Source: Paenibacillus vini
GTDB taxonomy: Bacteria > Bacillota > Bacilli > Paenibacillales > Paenibacillaceae
DNA length: 64,000 nt
Direction of reading: 5' to 3'
Assembly (NCBI RefSeq): GCF_018403325.1
Contig: NZ_BOSL01000001.1
Span: 682,001 to 746,000 of the forward strand
This document shows positions 9,210 through 18,880 of this stretch, piece after piece; positions within the stretch are counted from its first letter, which is position 1; the number at the start of each line of letters is the position of its first letter. The notes beneath the pieces are model-generated. The model did not search any database, was not told the origin of the DNA, and saw only the letters and a program-made list of their open reading frames with translations. Position numbers and translations under genes: made by a program.

Positions 9210-10412
9210 ATGTCCATACAAGGGCGACACTTATTTACTTCCGAGTCCGTAACGGAAGGACACCCGGATAAAATTTGCGACCAAATCTCCGATGCGGTTC
9301 TTGACGCATTTTTGGCCAACGATCCGTATGCACGTGTAGCTTGCGAAGTTTCCGTAGCTACCGGACTGGTTCTAGTGATCGGTGAGATCAGTACAAAGTC
9401 GGAATATGTAGATATTCCTGCCATCGTTAGGAAAACGGTAAAAGAGATCGGTTATACACGTGCCAAATACGGCTTTGATTCCAATACATGCGCTGTTCTG
9501 ACCTCGCTGAATGAACAGTCTGCCGATATTGCTCAAGGCGTAAATGCAGCGCTGGAAAACCGCGATCCGGAACAAATGGATAAAGAAACTGAAAATATCG
9601 GTGCAGGTGACCAAGGATTGATGTTTGGTTTTGCGACGAACGAAACGCCTGAATTAATGCCGCTTCCTATAGCATTATCTCACCGTATCGCACGCCGACT
9701 TTCTGAAGTTCGCAAGGACGGAACCCTGGAATATCTTCGTCCCGATGGGAAAACTCAAGTTACCATTGAGTATGTGGATGGTAAGCCTAATCGCGTCGAT
9801 ACCATCGTTGTATCCACGCAGCATGCCGAAGAAATTACACTGGAGCAAATCCAGAGAGATATCAAAGAACAAGTCATTCTTCCTGTCGTTCCGGCAGAAT
9901 TGTTGGACGAGCAGACCAAATATTTCATCAACCCTACCGGGCGTTTTGTTATCGGTGGACCGCAAGGGGATGCCGGATTAACCGGGCGAAAAATTATTGT
10001 CGATACTTACGGCGGATATGCTCGCCATGGCGGCGGTGCCTTCTCTGGTAAAGATCCGACAAAGGTCGACCGTTCCGCTGCTTATGCAGCCCGTTATGTA
10101 GCGAAAAACCTTGTAGCCGCAGGCTTGGCTGACAAAGTAGAAATCCAGCTCGCTTATGCTATCGGTGTAGCAACTCCTGTCTCCATCAATGTGGATACTT
10201 ACGGAACAGGAAAAGTATCTGAGGAGAAGCTGGTCGAATTGGTTCGTGAGAACTTCGATCTCCGCCCAGCGGGAATTATCCGGATGTTGGATCTCCGGCG
10301 TCCAATTTACCGTCAGACAGCCGCTTACGGCCATTTTGGACGTACGGACCTGGATTTACCTTGGGAACGTGTGGACAAGGCTGAGGCGCTTAAAGCTCAA
10401 GCTGGATTGTAA
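9210..10412 (+). CDS. metK: S-adenosylmethionine synthetase
   Basis: 400 residues, the normal family length. ATG at 9210 with GGGGAGG at 9195-9201; an upstream in-frame start at 9162 has no support. The enzyme condenses methionine and ATP to S-adenosylmethionine. Diagnostic motifs are [17 protein letters not shown] near the N-terminus (ATP and methionine site), [12 protein letters not shown] (ATP binding, residues ~129-140) and [16 protein letters not shown] (P-loop-like, residues ~271-286). It sits alone between surface-protein genes, with its own promoter and terminator. SAM made here would supply the two predicted methyltransferases of the glycan island as well as general metabolism. Confidence 0.98.
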   Translation: MSIQGRHLFTSESVTEGHPDKICDQISDAVLDAFLANDPYARVACEVSVATGLVLVIGEISTKSEYVDIPAIVRKTVKEIGYTRAKYGFDSNTCAVLTSLNEQSADIAQGVNAALENRDPEQMDKETENIGAGDQGLMFGFATNETPELMPLPIALSHRIARRLSEVRKDGTLEYLRPDGKTQVTIEYVDGKPNRVDTIVVSTQHAEEITLEQIQRDIKEQVILPVVPAELLDEQTKYFINPTGRFVIGGPQGDAGLTGRKIIVDTYGGYARHGGGAFSGKDPTKVDRSAAYAARYVAKNLVAAGLADKVEIQLAYAIGVATPVSINVDTYGTGKVSEEKLVELVRENFDLRPAGIIRMLDLRRPIYRQTAAYGHFGRTDLDLPWERVDKAEALKAQAGL

Positions 10413-10428
10413 TGTAATCATTGAAGAT

Positions 10429-10472
10429 AAAGAACAGGGTACCTCAGCAGAGGTATCCTGTTCTTTTCTTTT
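10429..10472 (+). terminator. Terminator after metK
   Basis: AAAGAACAGG pairs with CCTGTTCTTT and an inner TACCTC/GAGGTA extends the stem around AGCA; the T-rich tail TTTTCTTTTC follows. Confidence 0.92.
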
Positions 10473-10608
10473 CTAACAATTGAAAAACCATCTTACATAA
10501 CTTCCTAAACTTCGCTTGCGTTTTTGCCGTTAATAATTATAAGTGTGGATTTAATGTCCTATTGGGCTGAATACATAAGGTTTATGATCGAAAGGGGAAT
10601 TTTTAAGG

Positions 10609-13600
10609 ATGAAACGAACCATATCGGTAATGATTCTGATTTTCATTATGGTGAGCTTGTTTAACATAGGGGGAGTATCGGCCGCTGACGATTCCGTGAT
10701 CTTGGTTCCTCCTACGAAAATGGTAAGTTCCAGTCCCGGTATTGGAGAGACCAATATGCCAATCAATAAGAAGATTAATCTGAAGTTTAATCAAAAGGTT
10801 ACATCAAACGGGTATGTCTGGATTACGAAAACAGGAATATCTACATTTGATAAAATCAACCCATCCGTAACTACAGCTACCTATGATGTGGAACTTACAC
10901 CGTCAATGCCGTTTGAATATAACACATTGTACACGATTGAAATTCCCAAGGGAACCTTTATTGGGGAGGACGGAACAGTGAATGCAGCTGAATACTGGTC
11001 ATTTAGAACTGTCCCGGATAATAATGTACCGATTACGGTGACTTCTTTTAGCCCAGCAAGTGGTAGTACAAATGTTAGCGTAAATATCCAGCCTACTGTT
11101 CAATTCAATCGAAACGTTAAGCTGAACAGCTCTGTAGGCGGTTTTACATTACGAAAGTCAGGAAATGCCTCTTCCGTACCCATCACAGTAAACGCAACAG
11201 GCAATAGTAAAGTAACGATTATACCTAAGAATAGCCTTGATCCAGGAGCTACCTACTATATTGAGGCTGACCGGTACGGGTTGGTGGATGCCGATAATAG
11301 TTCCAATTATTTCGAAGGATTTTCGGGGAGCGGCCGCTGGAATTTTACAACCGCCCAGGCAAATGATAAAACAGCCCCGGTACTTCAGAGCGCGACGATG
11401 CACAGCAATACCGTTATACGTTTGCTGTATAATGAGAATCTCAATACTTCCGCATTCGTAGCGGACTCTAGTTTTGCAGTGACCGTAAATGGGGAAAGCC
11501 GTAGGGTTAGTTATATTTCCATTTCGGGGCAAAATGTATATGTGAACTTGGAAATAGGAGTAGCCGTAGGACAAGACGTCAAAATTAGTTACACGGGCCA
11601 ATCGATCAAAGATGAATATGGAAACGCAGCCGCCACTTTCTCGAACAAGGTGGTTACTAATGGCATAGATTCGGTAAGTCCAAAACCAAAAGACGGTTAC
11701 GCCAGCAGCAATGCGGTAACCTTGTATTTTAGCGAAACCATAAAAAGTCCATCCAGTTACGCTTATCAGCAATTTACAGTAACCGCAGATGGAACAACAA
11801 AACCAATCAGCAGTTATTCTCATAATGGTTCTACGATTACGTTACATTTATCCAATTCCATTTCAAACGGTGAAGTGGTTAAAGTATCTTATACCCCGGG
11901 CTCTTATCCGTTACAAGATTATAGAGGTATCCAGATAGCCGGATTTAGCGATTACTTTGTTAGAAATACTAATGATACAGTTGCACCGGTATTTAAGGGG
12001 GCAGAGGGCTCGGGGAGAACGGTTATTTTAAACTATAATGAACTCTTGAGAACTACCCTGCTTCCTCTCAAAAGCCAGTTCTCTGTGCTTGTAAATAACG
12101 CTCCGGTCTATGTAGAAGCCGTTGAGATCGCAGACAATCGTGTGGTTCTTACCCTAGCTTCTTCGTTTACTCAGGCACAGAGCGTAACCGTGTCCTACGT
12201 TCCGGGAACCAGCGGGATTGCCGATGCGAACGGTAACTTTGCAGGCTATATTAATTTGCAGCCGGTGAATTATACTTCAGTGGCTGAAGGGGTTCGCTCC
12301 GCATCCATTACGGGTGACACTTTAACGGTCACGTTTAACAGTTCTTTAAGAATCATGACGTATCTTCCGGTAAACCAGTTTAGCGTTTTCTATGACAAAA
12401 TCAGCATAGGTATTCAATCCGCTACGGTCAACGGGAATACGGTAACATTAAAACTTTCGACACCGGTAACGGCCGGCCAGGTCGTAACACTCTCTTACTT
12501 AACCGGTGCCTCGCCGTTGTATGATACGCTCGGTAACCAATTGAAGAGCTTTAACAACATGGCTGTACAAAATACTGCAGGCAGCCAAGTCGGTCAGACA
12601 ACAACACCGAACGGGACTCAACCGGATTACCTGACTACGATGTCCAACGTCGATTTCGGAGTAGGCGGTTACTTGCTTAATATCAATACTGCTCAAGCTT
12701 CCGACAGCCGTTCCCGCTTCGGGCAAGGAATTAAGAAATACACGATCGACAACGCTAAACTGCAAACTGCATTCAAATACTTGACATCAAGTAACGCTAC
12801 TACAAAGCGGATCGTCTTTGAGGTTCCTTCGACCGAAAAGGCCGTGGAAGTTGTCGTTCCGTTCACTGCTTTAATGGATATGTACAGCAGCGGTAAAACA
12901 GGTACCTTCGCAGTGAAGTATAAATCTGTTCTGTACGAGCTTCCGATTGAAAAGATTCCTTATATGGAGATCGCAAGATCGCTGAATGTAAGTGCTTTAA
13001 CTTCGGCCAACATTACAGTTCAAATGGAGTCTGTTACCAAGGTGCAAATGCCTACGCTTAATTACAATAACGGGGTAACTACAACACCGTTGCTGGATCC
13101 GATCCAGGTGTATGTGTCCGCCTTTAATGGCACCGCGGCACAAGCAGCGGTTGAAGTCACCACTGCAGGGCAAGTTTATTTTAAAGCGGCTAATACAACA
13201 TCAAGTACCCAGACGTCTTTGATGAAATATGACTTGACCACCAGAACCGCATCTTATCTTCCTTCGACTGTAAAAGGAAGCGGAAGTAGTCTTCTATTTA
13301 ATGGAAAATTTAACGGAAATGCAGCAATCGGACCTGCTGCCGGTTACAGTTACTTTACTGACACTTTAAAACACTGGGCCGCAAAGGATATTTCCGAGCT
13401 TGCAAGCAAATTGATCATCGATTCCCGATCCGGAGCGAAGTTTGAACCGGATAAAAATATCACTCGAGCCGAATTTGCCGTATTTATGGCGAAAGGACTA
13501 GGATTGTCAGGAGACGAGTCGAATGCAAGGCGCTTCTCCGACATTTCTTCTGGAAGTTCCGTTTCGGCGTATATCGGAGCCGCGGCAAAAGCGGGAATTA

Positions 13601-13908
13601 TTAACGGCTATACTGACGGTTCATTCAAACCCGGCAACCTTATCACGCGGGAACAAATGGCCCTTATGATGGTTCGCGCGATGGAATATTCGGGGTATAA
13701 TACATACCCTGGAAATTCTTCAGCGCAGACACTGGCCCGATTCAAAGACGGCGCCAAAATCCAGGCCAAGGACACGGTCGCAATAGCGGTAAAAGAGGGG
13801 ATTATTCAAGGTGTATCCGCGAATTTGTTCCAACCGGGCGGTAACGCAACCCGTGCCCAAGCCGCTGTCATGCTTAAACGCGTGCTGGATAAACTGAATA
13901 ATATTTAA
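10609..13908 (+). CDS. SLH-domain surface protein with SwmB/Big_5 Ig-like repeats
   Basis: 1099 residues. ATG at 10609 with AAAGGGG at 10591-10597. A Sec signal peptide (residues 1-25, ending V-S-A-A) is followed by two Big_5-type domains (~35-240, with N-F/N-R-N-V-K and W-S-F-R/W-N-F-T phrases). About four SwmB-like repeats (~250-650) follow, each ending in a phrase like V-K-V-S-Y-T-P-G or V-T-L-S-Y-L-T-G. A beta-rich connector (~660-905) leads to three S-layer homology domains (~915-1099, e.g. F-T-D-T-L-K-H-W-A and F-K-P-G-N-L-I-T-R-E-Q-M-A). SLH domains bind pyruvylated secondary cell-wall polymer, so this protein is displayed non-covalently on the wall. Its stop codon overlaps the stop of the convergent minus-strand gene. 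Confidence 0.92.
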   Translation: MKRTISVMILIFIMVSLFNIGGVSAADDSVILVPPTKMVSSSPGIGETNMPINKKINLKFNQKVTSNGYVWITKTGISTFDKINPSVTTATYDVELTPSMPFEYNTLYTIEIPKGTFIGEDGTVNAAEYWSFRTVPDNNVPITVTSFSPASGSTNVSVNIQPTVQFNRNVKLNSSVGGFTLRKSGNASSVPITVNATGNSKVTIIPKNSLDPGATYYIEADRYGLVDADNSSNYFEGFSGSGRWNFTTAQANDKTAPVLQSATMHSNTVIRLLYNENLNTSAFVADSSFAVTVNGESRRVSYISISGQNVYVNLEIGVAVGQDVKISYTGQSIKDEYGNAAATFSNKVVTNGIDSVSPKPKDGYASSNAVTLYFSETIKSPSSYAYQQFTVTADGTTKPISSYSHNGSTITLHLSNSISNGEVVKVSYTPGSYPLQDYRGIQIAGFSDYFVRNTNDTVAPVFKGAEGSGRTVILNYNELLRTTLLPLKSQFSVLVNNAPVYVEAVEIADNRVVLTLASSFTQAQSVTVSYVPGTSGIADANGNFAGYINLQPVNYTSVAEGVRSASITGDTLTVTFNSSLRIMTYLPVNQFSVFYDKISIGIQSATVNGNTVTLKLSTPVTAGQVVTLSYLTGASPLYDTLGNQLKSFNNMAVQNTAGSQVGQTTTPNGTQPDYLTTMSNVDFGVGGYLLNINTAQASDSRSRFGQGIKKYTIDNAKLQTAFKYLTSSNATTKRIVFEVPSTEKAVEVVVPFTALMDMYSSGKTGTFAVKYKSVLYELPIEKIPYMEIARSLNVSALTSANITVQMESVTKVQMPTLNYNNGVTTTPLLDPIQVYVSAFNGTAAQAAVEVTTAGQVYFKAANTTSSTQTSLMKYDLTTRTASYLPSTVKGSGSSLLFNGKFNGNAAIGPAAGYSYFTDTLKHWAAKDISELASKLIIDSRSGAKFEPDKNITRAEFAVFMAKGLGLSGDESNARRFSDISSGSSVSAYIGAAAKAGIINGYTDGSFKPGNLITREQMALMMVRAMEYSGYNTYPGNSSAQTLARFKDGAKIQAKDTVAIAVKEGIIQGVSANLFQPGGNATRAQAAVMLKRVLDKLNNI

Positions 13909-14666
13909 TTACAAATGCCTTCCGGTGCCCTTTGGGTCACTGGGAGGTTTGTTTTTGTGTACAATGCCTCCACACGCCTATTGAGCACCGCTTCATCCAT
14001 CATTTCATCCTTTCCTCGGATCATTTCATAATAGTGGATTCCTTCACTTGCTTTGGTGCATAGGGGGCGGAGCCAACCTGTTTGACATAAAGACTGCAGC
14101 ATTCTAATGGCGGTTTGATGATCGGTATTAAAGTGCTCTGCGACATTTTGGGAGCAGATCGGAAGAGGTGAGTTTAGCGCGAGGCGAATCATTTCCATTT
14201 CCGCTAATAATGGACGATCTGTAGAGTGTAGGCCCGGCTGGTAACGGATGAGCAGCATCTGGAGCAAGTATTTACATAATTCGGGCCGTTGCTCCACATC
14301 GTCATAGGCAAAAGAAATGATCCGGTAGCCCGACGCTTGAAGGAATAGCTCGCGGTTCAACCCGTCGGCATAGTCCTCGCGATTTGCTACTCTTTCATAG
14401 GCGTTATCTTTGATTTCGATCAGCAACTTCAGGTGACCCGGCAAATAAGCAAAATCTGCGAAATGGGTCTTTCCGCTCCAATCGCTAACCTCGTATTCCG
14501 GATGCAGATGATTCAAGTTGCCGAACAAAGGCCACCATACATTTTTGAGGAATTGCATTTCTTCGTAACCGTGGTTTATGGCAAGCAGCTCCTCTCGATC
14601 CTTGGATTTGGAATCCATGTGAGACTTCAAAAAGACTTCATATGCCAATTCAAACTTTTCTGTCAT
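13905..14666 (-). CDS. PD-(D/E)XK nuclease-like protein with C-terminal winged helix
   Basis: 253 residues from the ATG at 14666 (M-T-E-K-F-E-L); a TTG at 14714 would add 16 residues but lacks a usable ribosome-binding site. Residues ~60-130 carry the core pattern of restriction-endonuclease-fold proteins of the DUF559/Vsr type: F-A-D-F-A-Y-L-P, then L-L-I-E-I-K (acidic residue, E-x-K), then R-E-L-F-L-Q-A-S-G-Y-R-I-I-S-F-A-Y-D-D-V. Residues ~165-225 look like a winged-helix or MarR-type DNA-binding segment (L-P-I-C-S-Q-N-V-A-E-H-F then T-A-I-R-M-L-Q-S-L). No methyltransferase or partner is adjacent, so it is an orphan. A DNA-cleavage or repair role is inferred from the fold pattern only. It is convergent with the SLH gene, with overlapping stops. 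Confidence 0.65.
   Translation of the reverse strand: MTEKFELAYEVFLKSHMDSKSKDREELLAINHGYEEMQFLKNVWWPLFGNLNHLHPEYEVSDWSGKTHFADFAYLPGHLKLLIEIKDNAYERVANREDYADGLNRELFLQASGYRIISFAYDDVEQRPELCKYLLQMLLIRYQPGLHSTDRPLLAEMEMIRLALNSPLPICSQNVAEHFNTDHQTAIRMLQSLCQTGWLRPLCTKASEGIHYYEMIRGKDEMMDEAVLNRRVEALYTKTNLPVTQRAPEGICN
13922..13956 (+). terminator. Terminator inside the 3' end of the convergent gene
   Basis: CCGGTGCCC and GGGTCACTGG form an imperfect stem with a TTT loop, followed by GAGGTTTGTTTTT. It would end the SLH-protein transcript while lying within the last codons of the minus-strand gene. Confidence 0.6.
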
Positions 14667-14932
14667 AGCACTTACCGACCCCCAAATTGATTTATAAGCA
14701 CAAAAAAGCCCCAACCCTCTGAATCAATCAGATTGTCAGGACGTTCTTCGTCACTTTATAGGGTAATTATAGCAATTATGTATATAGTAGTCCAACTGTA
14801 ATTCCATGAAATTTGCTTTTTTTTCGTAACTTTTCCGGCATTTTGTAGTCTATTATTTATGTACTAGATTCCCGCGGGTGGACAGAGCCCGGGATAACAG
14901 ATTGCAATAAGATGGGAGAGTAGCTTACAAAA

Positions 14933-17656
14933 ATGGTTGTTAAAAGAGAGGAAGCCGGGAAAAGGGCTAAAATAGTGCGGATGGCGGCTGGCCAAGGTAA
15001 AAAACTGATTCTAGTCTCATTAGCGGGCTTGATCTGGATTCAGCCGATGGTTTTAATGGAGCCGTTTGGGAGAACAACGTCTACCGTATATGCGGCGGAA
15101 AGTCAGGCGACCAAATTAGGAACTGAAGACATTACGTCCGGCGCGAAGCTGGTAAAATATCAATATACAACTACGCGCTCAGGTAAACAGGTTAAAGTAC
15201 TAGCCGATGTAATTGAAGTGGATCTGAGCAATCCTTATGTCCAATTGGATGTGATGACAGGCAAAGGGGGCCAAGTGACGACTAGACAATCCGTGGAAGG
15301 CATGGCGCAAGAAACCGGTGCGGTAGCCGGCGTGAACGGCGACTTCTTTGCCACGGGAGGACAAGGCGTGCCGATGGGTGCGGCCGTATCTCAAGGAACG
15401 CTGGTAACCAGCCCGGCGAAGCTTCAGGGGATGTTTACATTTGGCGTGAGAAGCGACAATACGCCGGTGATTGACCGTTATAATTTTACGGGTACCGTGA
15501 TGGCGGAAGACGGGTCTACATTCCCGCTTACGGGGATTAACCAGGAGTCTTATACGACGGAACCGGACAAAGCGTACAGCCACGTGAATAATATGTTCAT
15601 CTATACAAGCGCTTGGAAATCCGAGGAACGCCCGAAAGCGAGCGGAACGACTCCGACCGAAGTGCTGGTGCAGGGAGGCGTTATTCAACAAATTTCCTAT
15701 CAAGCTGCGATTCCCGGACAGGTACCTTCGGACGGCTATATTTTGCGTGCGCATGGACAAGCTGCAGACTTTATCGCCACGCATATGACGGTGGGCCAGC
15801 GGGTGGATGCTTCCTACCAACTCGTTTCTCAAACTAGCGGCCAGCAATTGAATCCGTCGGAATTCAAGATGATGATCGGCGGGCACACCCTCTTGGTAGA
15901 TGGAGGTAAGGCATCGGCTTTTACTCGTTCCACCACGTCGATTAGCGGCGGCAGCGCTGTTGCCCGTACTGCGGTCGGATATTCGCAAGACGGGAAGAAA
16001 GTATACATTATCACGGTTGAAAAGAATGGTTCCAGCTCCGGTCTGACATTGGCTGAGCTGCAGAAATTCATGGTTTCGATCGGCGTCTGGAAAGGTGTCA
16101 ATCTGGACGGCGGCGGGTCTACGACGATGGTTACCCGCCCTCTAGCGGAGACGGAGGCGAAACTGACCTTTACAACCTCAAACGGCTCGGCTGGGCAACG
16201 TGCAGTGGCCAACGGGCTTGGGGTGTATACGACAGCGCCTCAAGGAGCGCTGAAAGGATTGAAGGTTAGCGGGGCTTCTACCTTGCTGATCGGTCAAACC
16301 GCTGCATATTCGTTAAAAGGCTACGACATCTACTATAACCCGGTGGATGCGGCGGGCATTCAGGCGACCTGGAAATCGGACAACGGCAATGTTGCCTGGA
16401 CCGGCGAAGGGTTTAAGGGTATAAAAGCAGGAACCTCGAAAATTACGGCGGTCAGCGGTGACGGCAAGGACAGCATGGAAGTAACCGTGCTTGGCGGGGC
16501 GGACCTAAGCAGTCTGACGCCTGTAACGACCTTTGCTTCCCTGGAAGCCGGGGTTTCGGTATCCGTACCGGTTACTGCCAAACTTAAAAACGGAAACACC
16601 GTGAACGTTCCGGATGAGTCCGTGAAGTGGGAATTCACAGGGATGAAGGCAAGCGTCCAGAATGGAGTGCTTAGCGTTCAATCCGTAAACAATGGAGCAA
16701 AAGTAGCTTACGCTACGCCAAAATATGATGGATTTAGCGGTACGCCGATCGTATTCTCGGCTTCTTCGGAGCAGGTTTGGGAGAATTTTGAGAATGCCAC
16801 CTACCCTGTATCGTTTACAGGATTGCCGACTGAAGCCAAAGGAACGGCTGCTATTGTTCAGGGTACCGGAGAACGCGAGAAATCCAAGGTATTGAAATTG
16901 GATTACGATCTTACCGGCGGCAGTGGCAACAAGTTCGCTTACGCCCAAATCAATGGCACGACAGGCAAAACCATTCCGGAAGGCGCCACTTCAATGGCGA
17001 TTGACGTATTAGGCGACGCCAGTCTGAACTGGCTGCGGGCCGAGTTTGCCGCTGCGGACGGCAAGAGCATTTACGTGGATCTCGCGCGGCCGCTTGATTT
17101 CACCGGCTGGAAAACAATCACCGTGGACCTGACCGCGAGCGCCATCAAACATCCGGCCAAGCTGAAACGGCTGTATGTCGTCAATCTGGAAGAGGGACAA
17201 GATGAACGCGCCTTGACCGGCAGCGTATCTTTTGACAACATCCGTTTTACAGCCCCTGTTACGGGTGGGGATACCGGAATGCCTAGCGCAACTGTGACAA
17301 TGGTAGCGGGTCAGAGCAGCATGACGGTTGACGGTAAGAAGCAGACGCTGGATGTTGCTCCGCTGATCAAGGACGGAACGACGTATGTTCCGATCAAATA
17401 TGTGCTGGATGCTTTTGGCGGACAAGCGGCCTGGAATGCAAAGGCGAAGAAAATTACCGTAACGCGTGGTACCACAGTCCTTGAATTAACGGTCGGCAAG
17501 AAGGAATATATGTTGAACGGGGCTGCGAAACAGTCCGCAGTTACTCCGATCATAGCCAATAATAGGACTTTAGTACCTCTGAGATTGGTGTCTGAACAAC
17601 TAGGAATTAACGTAAATTGGGAAAAGAAAACCAAAACGATTACCCTTCAATCGTGA
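14933..17656 (+). CDS. Secreted phosphodiester glycosidase with copper-amine-oxidase-like stalk domain
   Basis: 907 residues; ATG at 14933, with GGGAGAG 13 bases upstream. A long N-terminal signal region has a positively charged stretch and a hydrophobic core (residues ~22-55, V-Y-A-A-E). Residues ~100-430 match the NAGPA/phosphodiester glycosidase family (PF09992): A-G-V-N-G-D-F-F, then G-G-H-T-L-L-V-D-G, then G-V-N-L-D-G-G-G-S-T-T-M. Family members hydrolyse GlcNAc-1-phosphodiester bonds or exopolysaccharide and wall-teichoic links. A Big_2-like domain and a carbohydrate-binding-like domain follow (~435-775). The final ~120 residues are a copper-amine-oxidase N-terminal-like stalk (PF07833: D-G-T-T-Y-V-P-I-K-Y-V and N-R-T-L-V-P-L-R-L-V). 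It acts outside the cell on envelope glycan; the substrate is not known. degS follows 48 bases later. Confidence 0.85.
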   Translation: MVVKREEAGKRAKIVRMAAGQGKKLILVSLAGLIWIQPMVLMEPFGRTTSTVYAAESQATKLGTEDITSGAKLVKYQYTTTRSGKQVKVLADVIEVDLSNPYVQLDVMTGKGGQVTTRQSVEGMAQETGAVAGVNGDFFATGGQGVPMGAAVSQGTLVTSPAKLQGMFTFGVRSDNTPVIDRYNFTGTVMAEDGSTFPLTGINQESYTTEPDKAYSHVNNMFIYTSAWKSEERPKASGTTPTEVLVQGGVIQQISYQAAIPGQVPSDGYILRAHGQAADFIATHMTVGQRVDASYQLVSQTSGQQLNPSEFKMMIGGHTLLVDGGKASAFTRSTTSISGGSAVARTAVGYSQDGKKVYIITVEKNGSSSGLTLAELQKFMVSIGVWKGVNLDGGGSTTMVTRPLAETEAKLTFTTSNGSAGQRAVANGLGVYTTAPQGALKGLKVSGASTLLIGQTAAYSLKGYDIYYNPVDAAGIQATWKSDNGNVAWTGEGFKGIKAGTSKITAVSGDGKDSMEVTVLGGADLSSLTPVTTFASLEAGVSVSVPVTAKLKNGNTVNVPDESVKWEFTGMKASVQNGVLSVQSVNNGAKVAYATPKYDGFSGTPIVFSASSEQVWENFENATYPVSFTGLPTEAKGTAAIVQGTGEREKSKVLKLDYDLTGGSGNKFAYAQINGTTGKTIPEGATSMAIDVLGDASLNWLRAEFAAADGKSIYVDLARPLDFTGWKTITVDLTASAIKHPAKLKRLYVVNLEEGQDERALTGSVSFDNIRFTAPVTGGDTGMPSATVTMVAGQSSMTVDGKKQTLDVAPLIKDGTTYVPIKYVLDAFGGQAAWNAKAKKITVTRGTTVLELTVGKKEYMLNGAAKQSAVTPIIANNRTLVPLRLVSEQLGINVNWEKKTKTITLQS

Positions 17657-17704
17657 TATGATAAGTTTTGGATAAATGGAAACTTGGAAATGGAGAAGGT
17701 TGAA

Positions 17705-18880
17705 GTGGCAGATTATCAAGCTGATGCAATTGACCGTGTTATAAAGAACGCCGTTGGCGTCATGGAAAACAGCAAGCTGCAAATCCTTGAGATCCTGGAT
17801 GCTGCGCGCAATGAGCTCAAAACGCTCAACAATGAGCTGCAGCAAGTGGTAAAGGAAACGGCAGAGACCGTGGAAAAGGTCGATCAACTTGAAATTAATT
17901 ACCGGCGTTCCCGCATCCGGCTGACGGAAGTCAGCCGGGATTTTGTGCGGTACAAGGAAGAGGACATCAAGCAAGCCTATGAGAAAGCTACCCAGCTTCA
18001 ACTGGATCTTTTGATTTTTCGTGAAAAAGAAATGTATTTGAAAGCCCGCCGCGATGAATTGCAAAAAAGGGCGCGCAATGTCGAGCAATCAGTGGAACGC
18101 GCGGAAACCGTCAGTTCGCAAATGGGCGTCGTTTTGGAGTATTTGTCCGGTGAATTGGGACAGGTCTCCCGGATTCTGGAGTCGGCGAAGAATCGGCAGA
18201 TGATTGGCTTGAAGATTATTTTGGCGCAGGAAGAAGAACGAAAGCGGATTTCGCGGGAAATTCACGATGGTCCCGCACAATTGCTCGCAAATCTAGTTCT
18301 TAGGACGGAAATTGTAGAAAGAATGCTTGCAAAGCAGGAATTTAAGATGGTGCAGGACGAAATAATAGATTTGAAGAGTCAAGTCCGCTCCAGTCTGGAA
18401 GAAATGCGGAAAGTCATCTTTAATTTAAGGCCGATGGCTTTGGATGATCTCGGCTTAATTCCGACATTGCGCAAATATGTACATGATTTTGAGGAAAAAA
18501 CGAAAATCCGGACGACCTTCGAAACAAGAGGCAAGGAACACCGGATGTCTTCTCCAATGGAAGCAGCGGTATTCAGACTGGTTCAGGAGGCTCTCACCAA
18601 TGCAGCCAAGCATGCCTTCCCAACTTACGTAGGAGTGGACATCACCTATCAGGCTCAAATGGTCAAAATCGTAGTCCAGGATAACGGACTAGGTTTCAAA
18701 GTGGACCAATTGGAGAAGAAGACGAAGGAGCATACCCATTTCGGTCTGATCGGGATGAGAGAACGGGTGGAATTGCTAGAAGGAAGAATGGAAATCGAGT
18801 CAACAGCGAATTTGGGCACTAAAGTCATTATCCACATTCCGACTAACGCAGAGAAGAGAAAGGAGTACCAGGATGGATAA
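17705..18880 (+). CDS. degS: Sensor histidine kinase DegS
   Basis: 391 residues from the GTG at 17705, chosen because GGAGAAGG lies five bases upstream. In-frame TTG 17684 and ATG 17690 would overlap or lack that site. It is a soluble cytoplasmic kinase with no membrane segment: a long N-terminal coiled-coil sensor region (residues ~1-170) like DegS of Bacillus. This is followed by the HisKA_3 box E-E-E-R-K-R-I-S-R-E-I-H-D-G-P-A-Q with phosphoacceptor His about residue 187. The conserved N-L-R-P-M-A-L-D-D-L-G-L-I-P-T-L stretch comes next, and then a HATPase domain (E-A-L-T-N-A-A-K-H-A, D-N-G-L-G-F, G-L-I-G-M-R-E-R-V). It phosphorylates DegU, whose gene overlaps its 3' end by 8 bases. Confidence 0.97.
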   Translation: MADYQADAIDRVIKNAVGVMENSKLQILEILDAARNELKTLNNELQQVVKETAETVEKVDQLEINYRRSRIRLTEVSRDFVRYKEEDIKQAYEKATQLQLDLLIFREKEMYLKARRDELQKRARNVEQSVERAETVSSQMGVVLEYLSGELGQVSRILESAKNRQMIGLKIILAQEEERKRISREIHDGPAQLLANLVLRTEIVERMLAKQEFKMVQDEIIDLKSQVRSSLEEMRKVIFNLRPMALDDLGLIPTLRKYVHDFEEKTKIRTTFETRGKEHRMSSPMEAAVFRLVQEALTNAAKHAFPTYVGVDITYQAQMVKIVVQDNGLGFKVDQLEKKTKEHTHFGLIGMRERVELLEGRMEIESTANLGTKVIIHIPTNAEKRKEYQDG

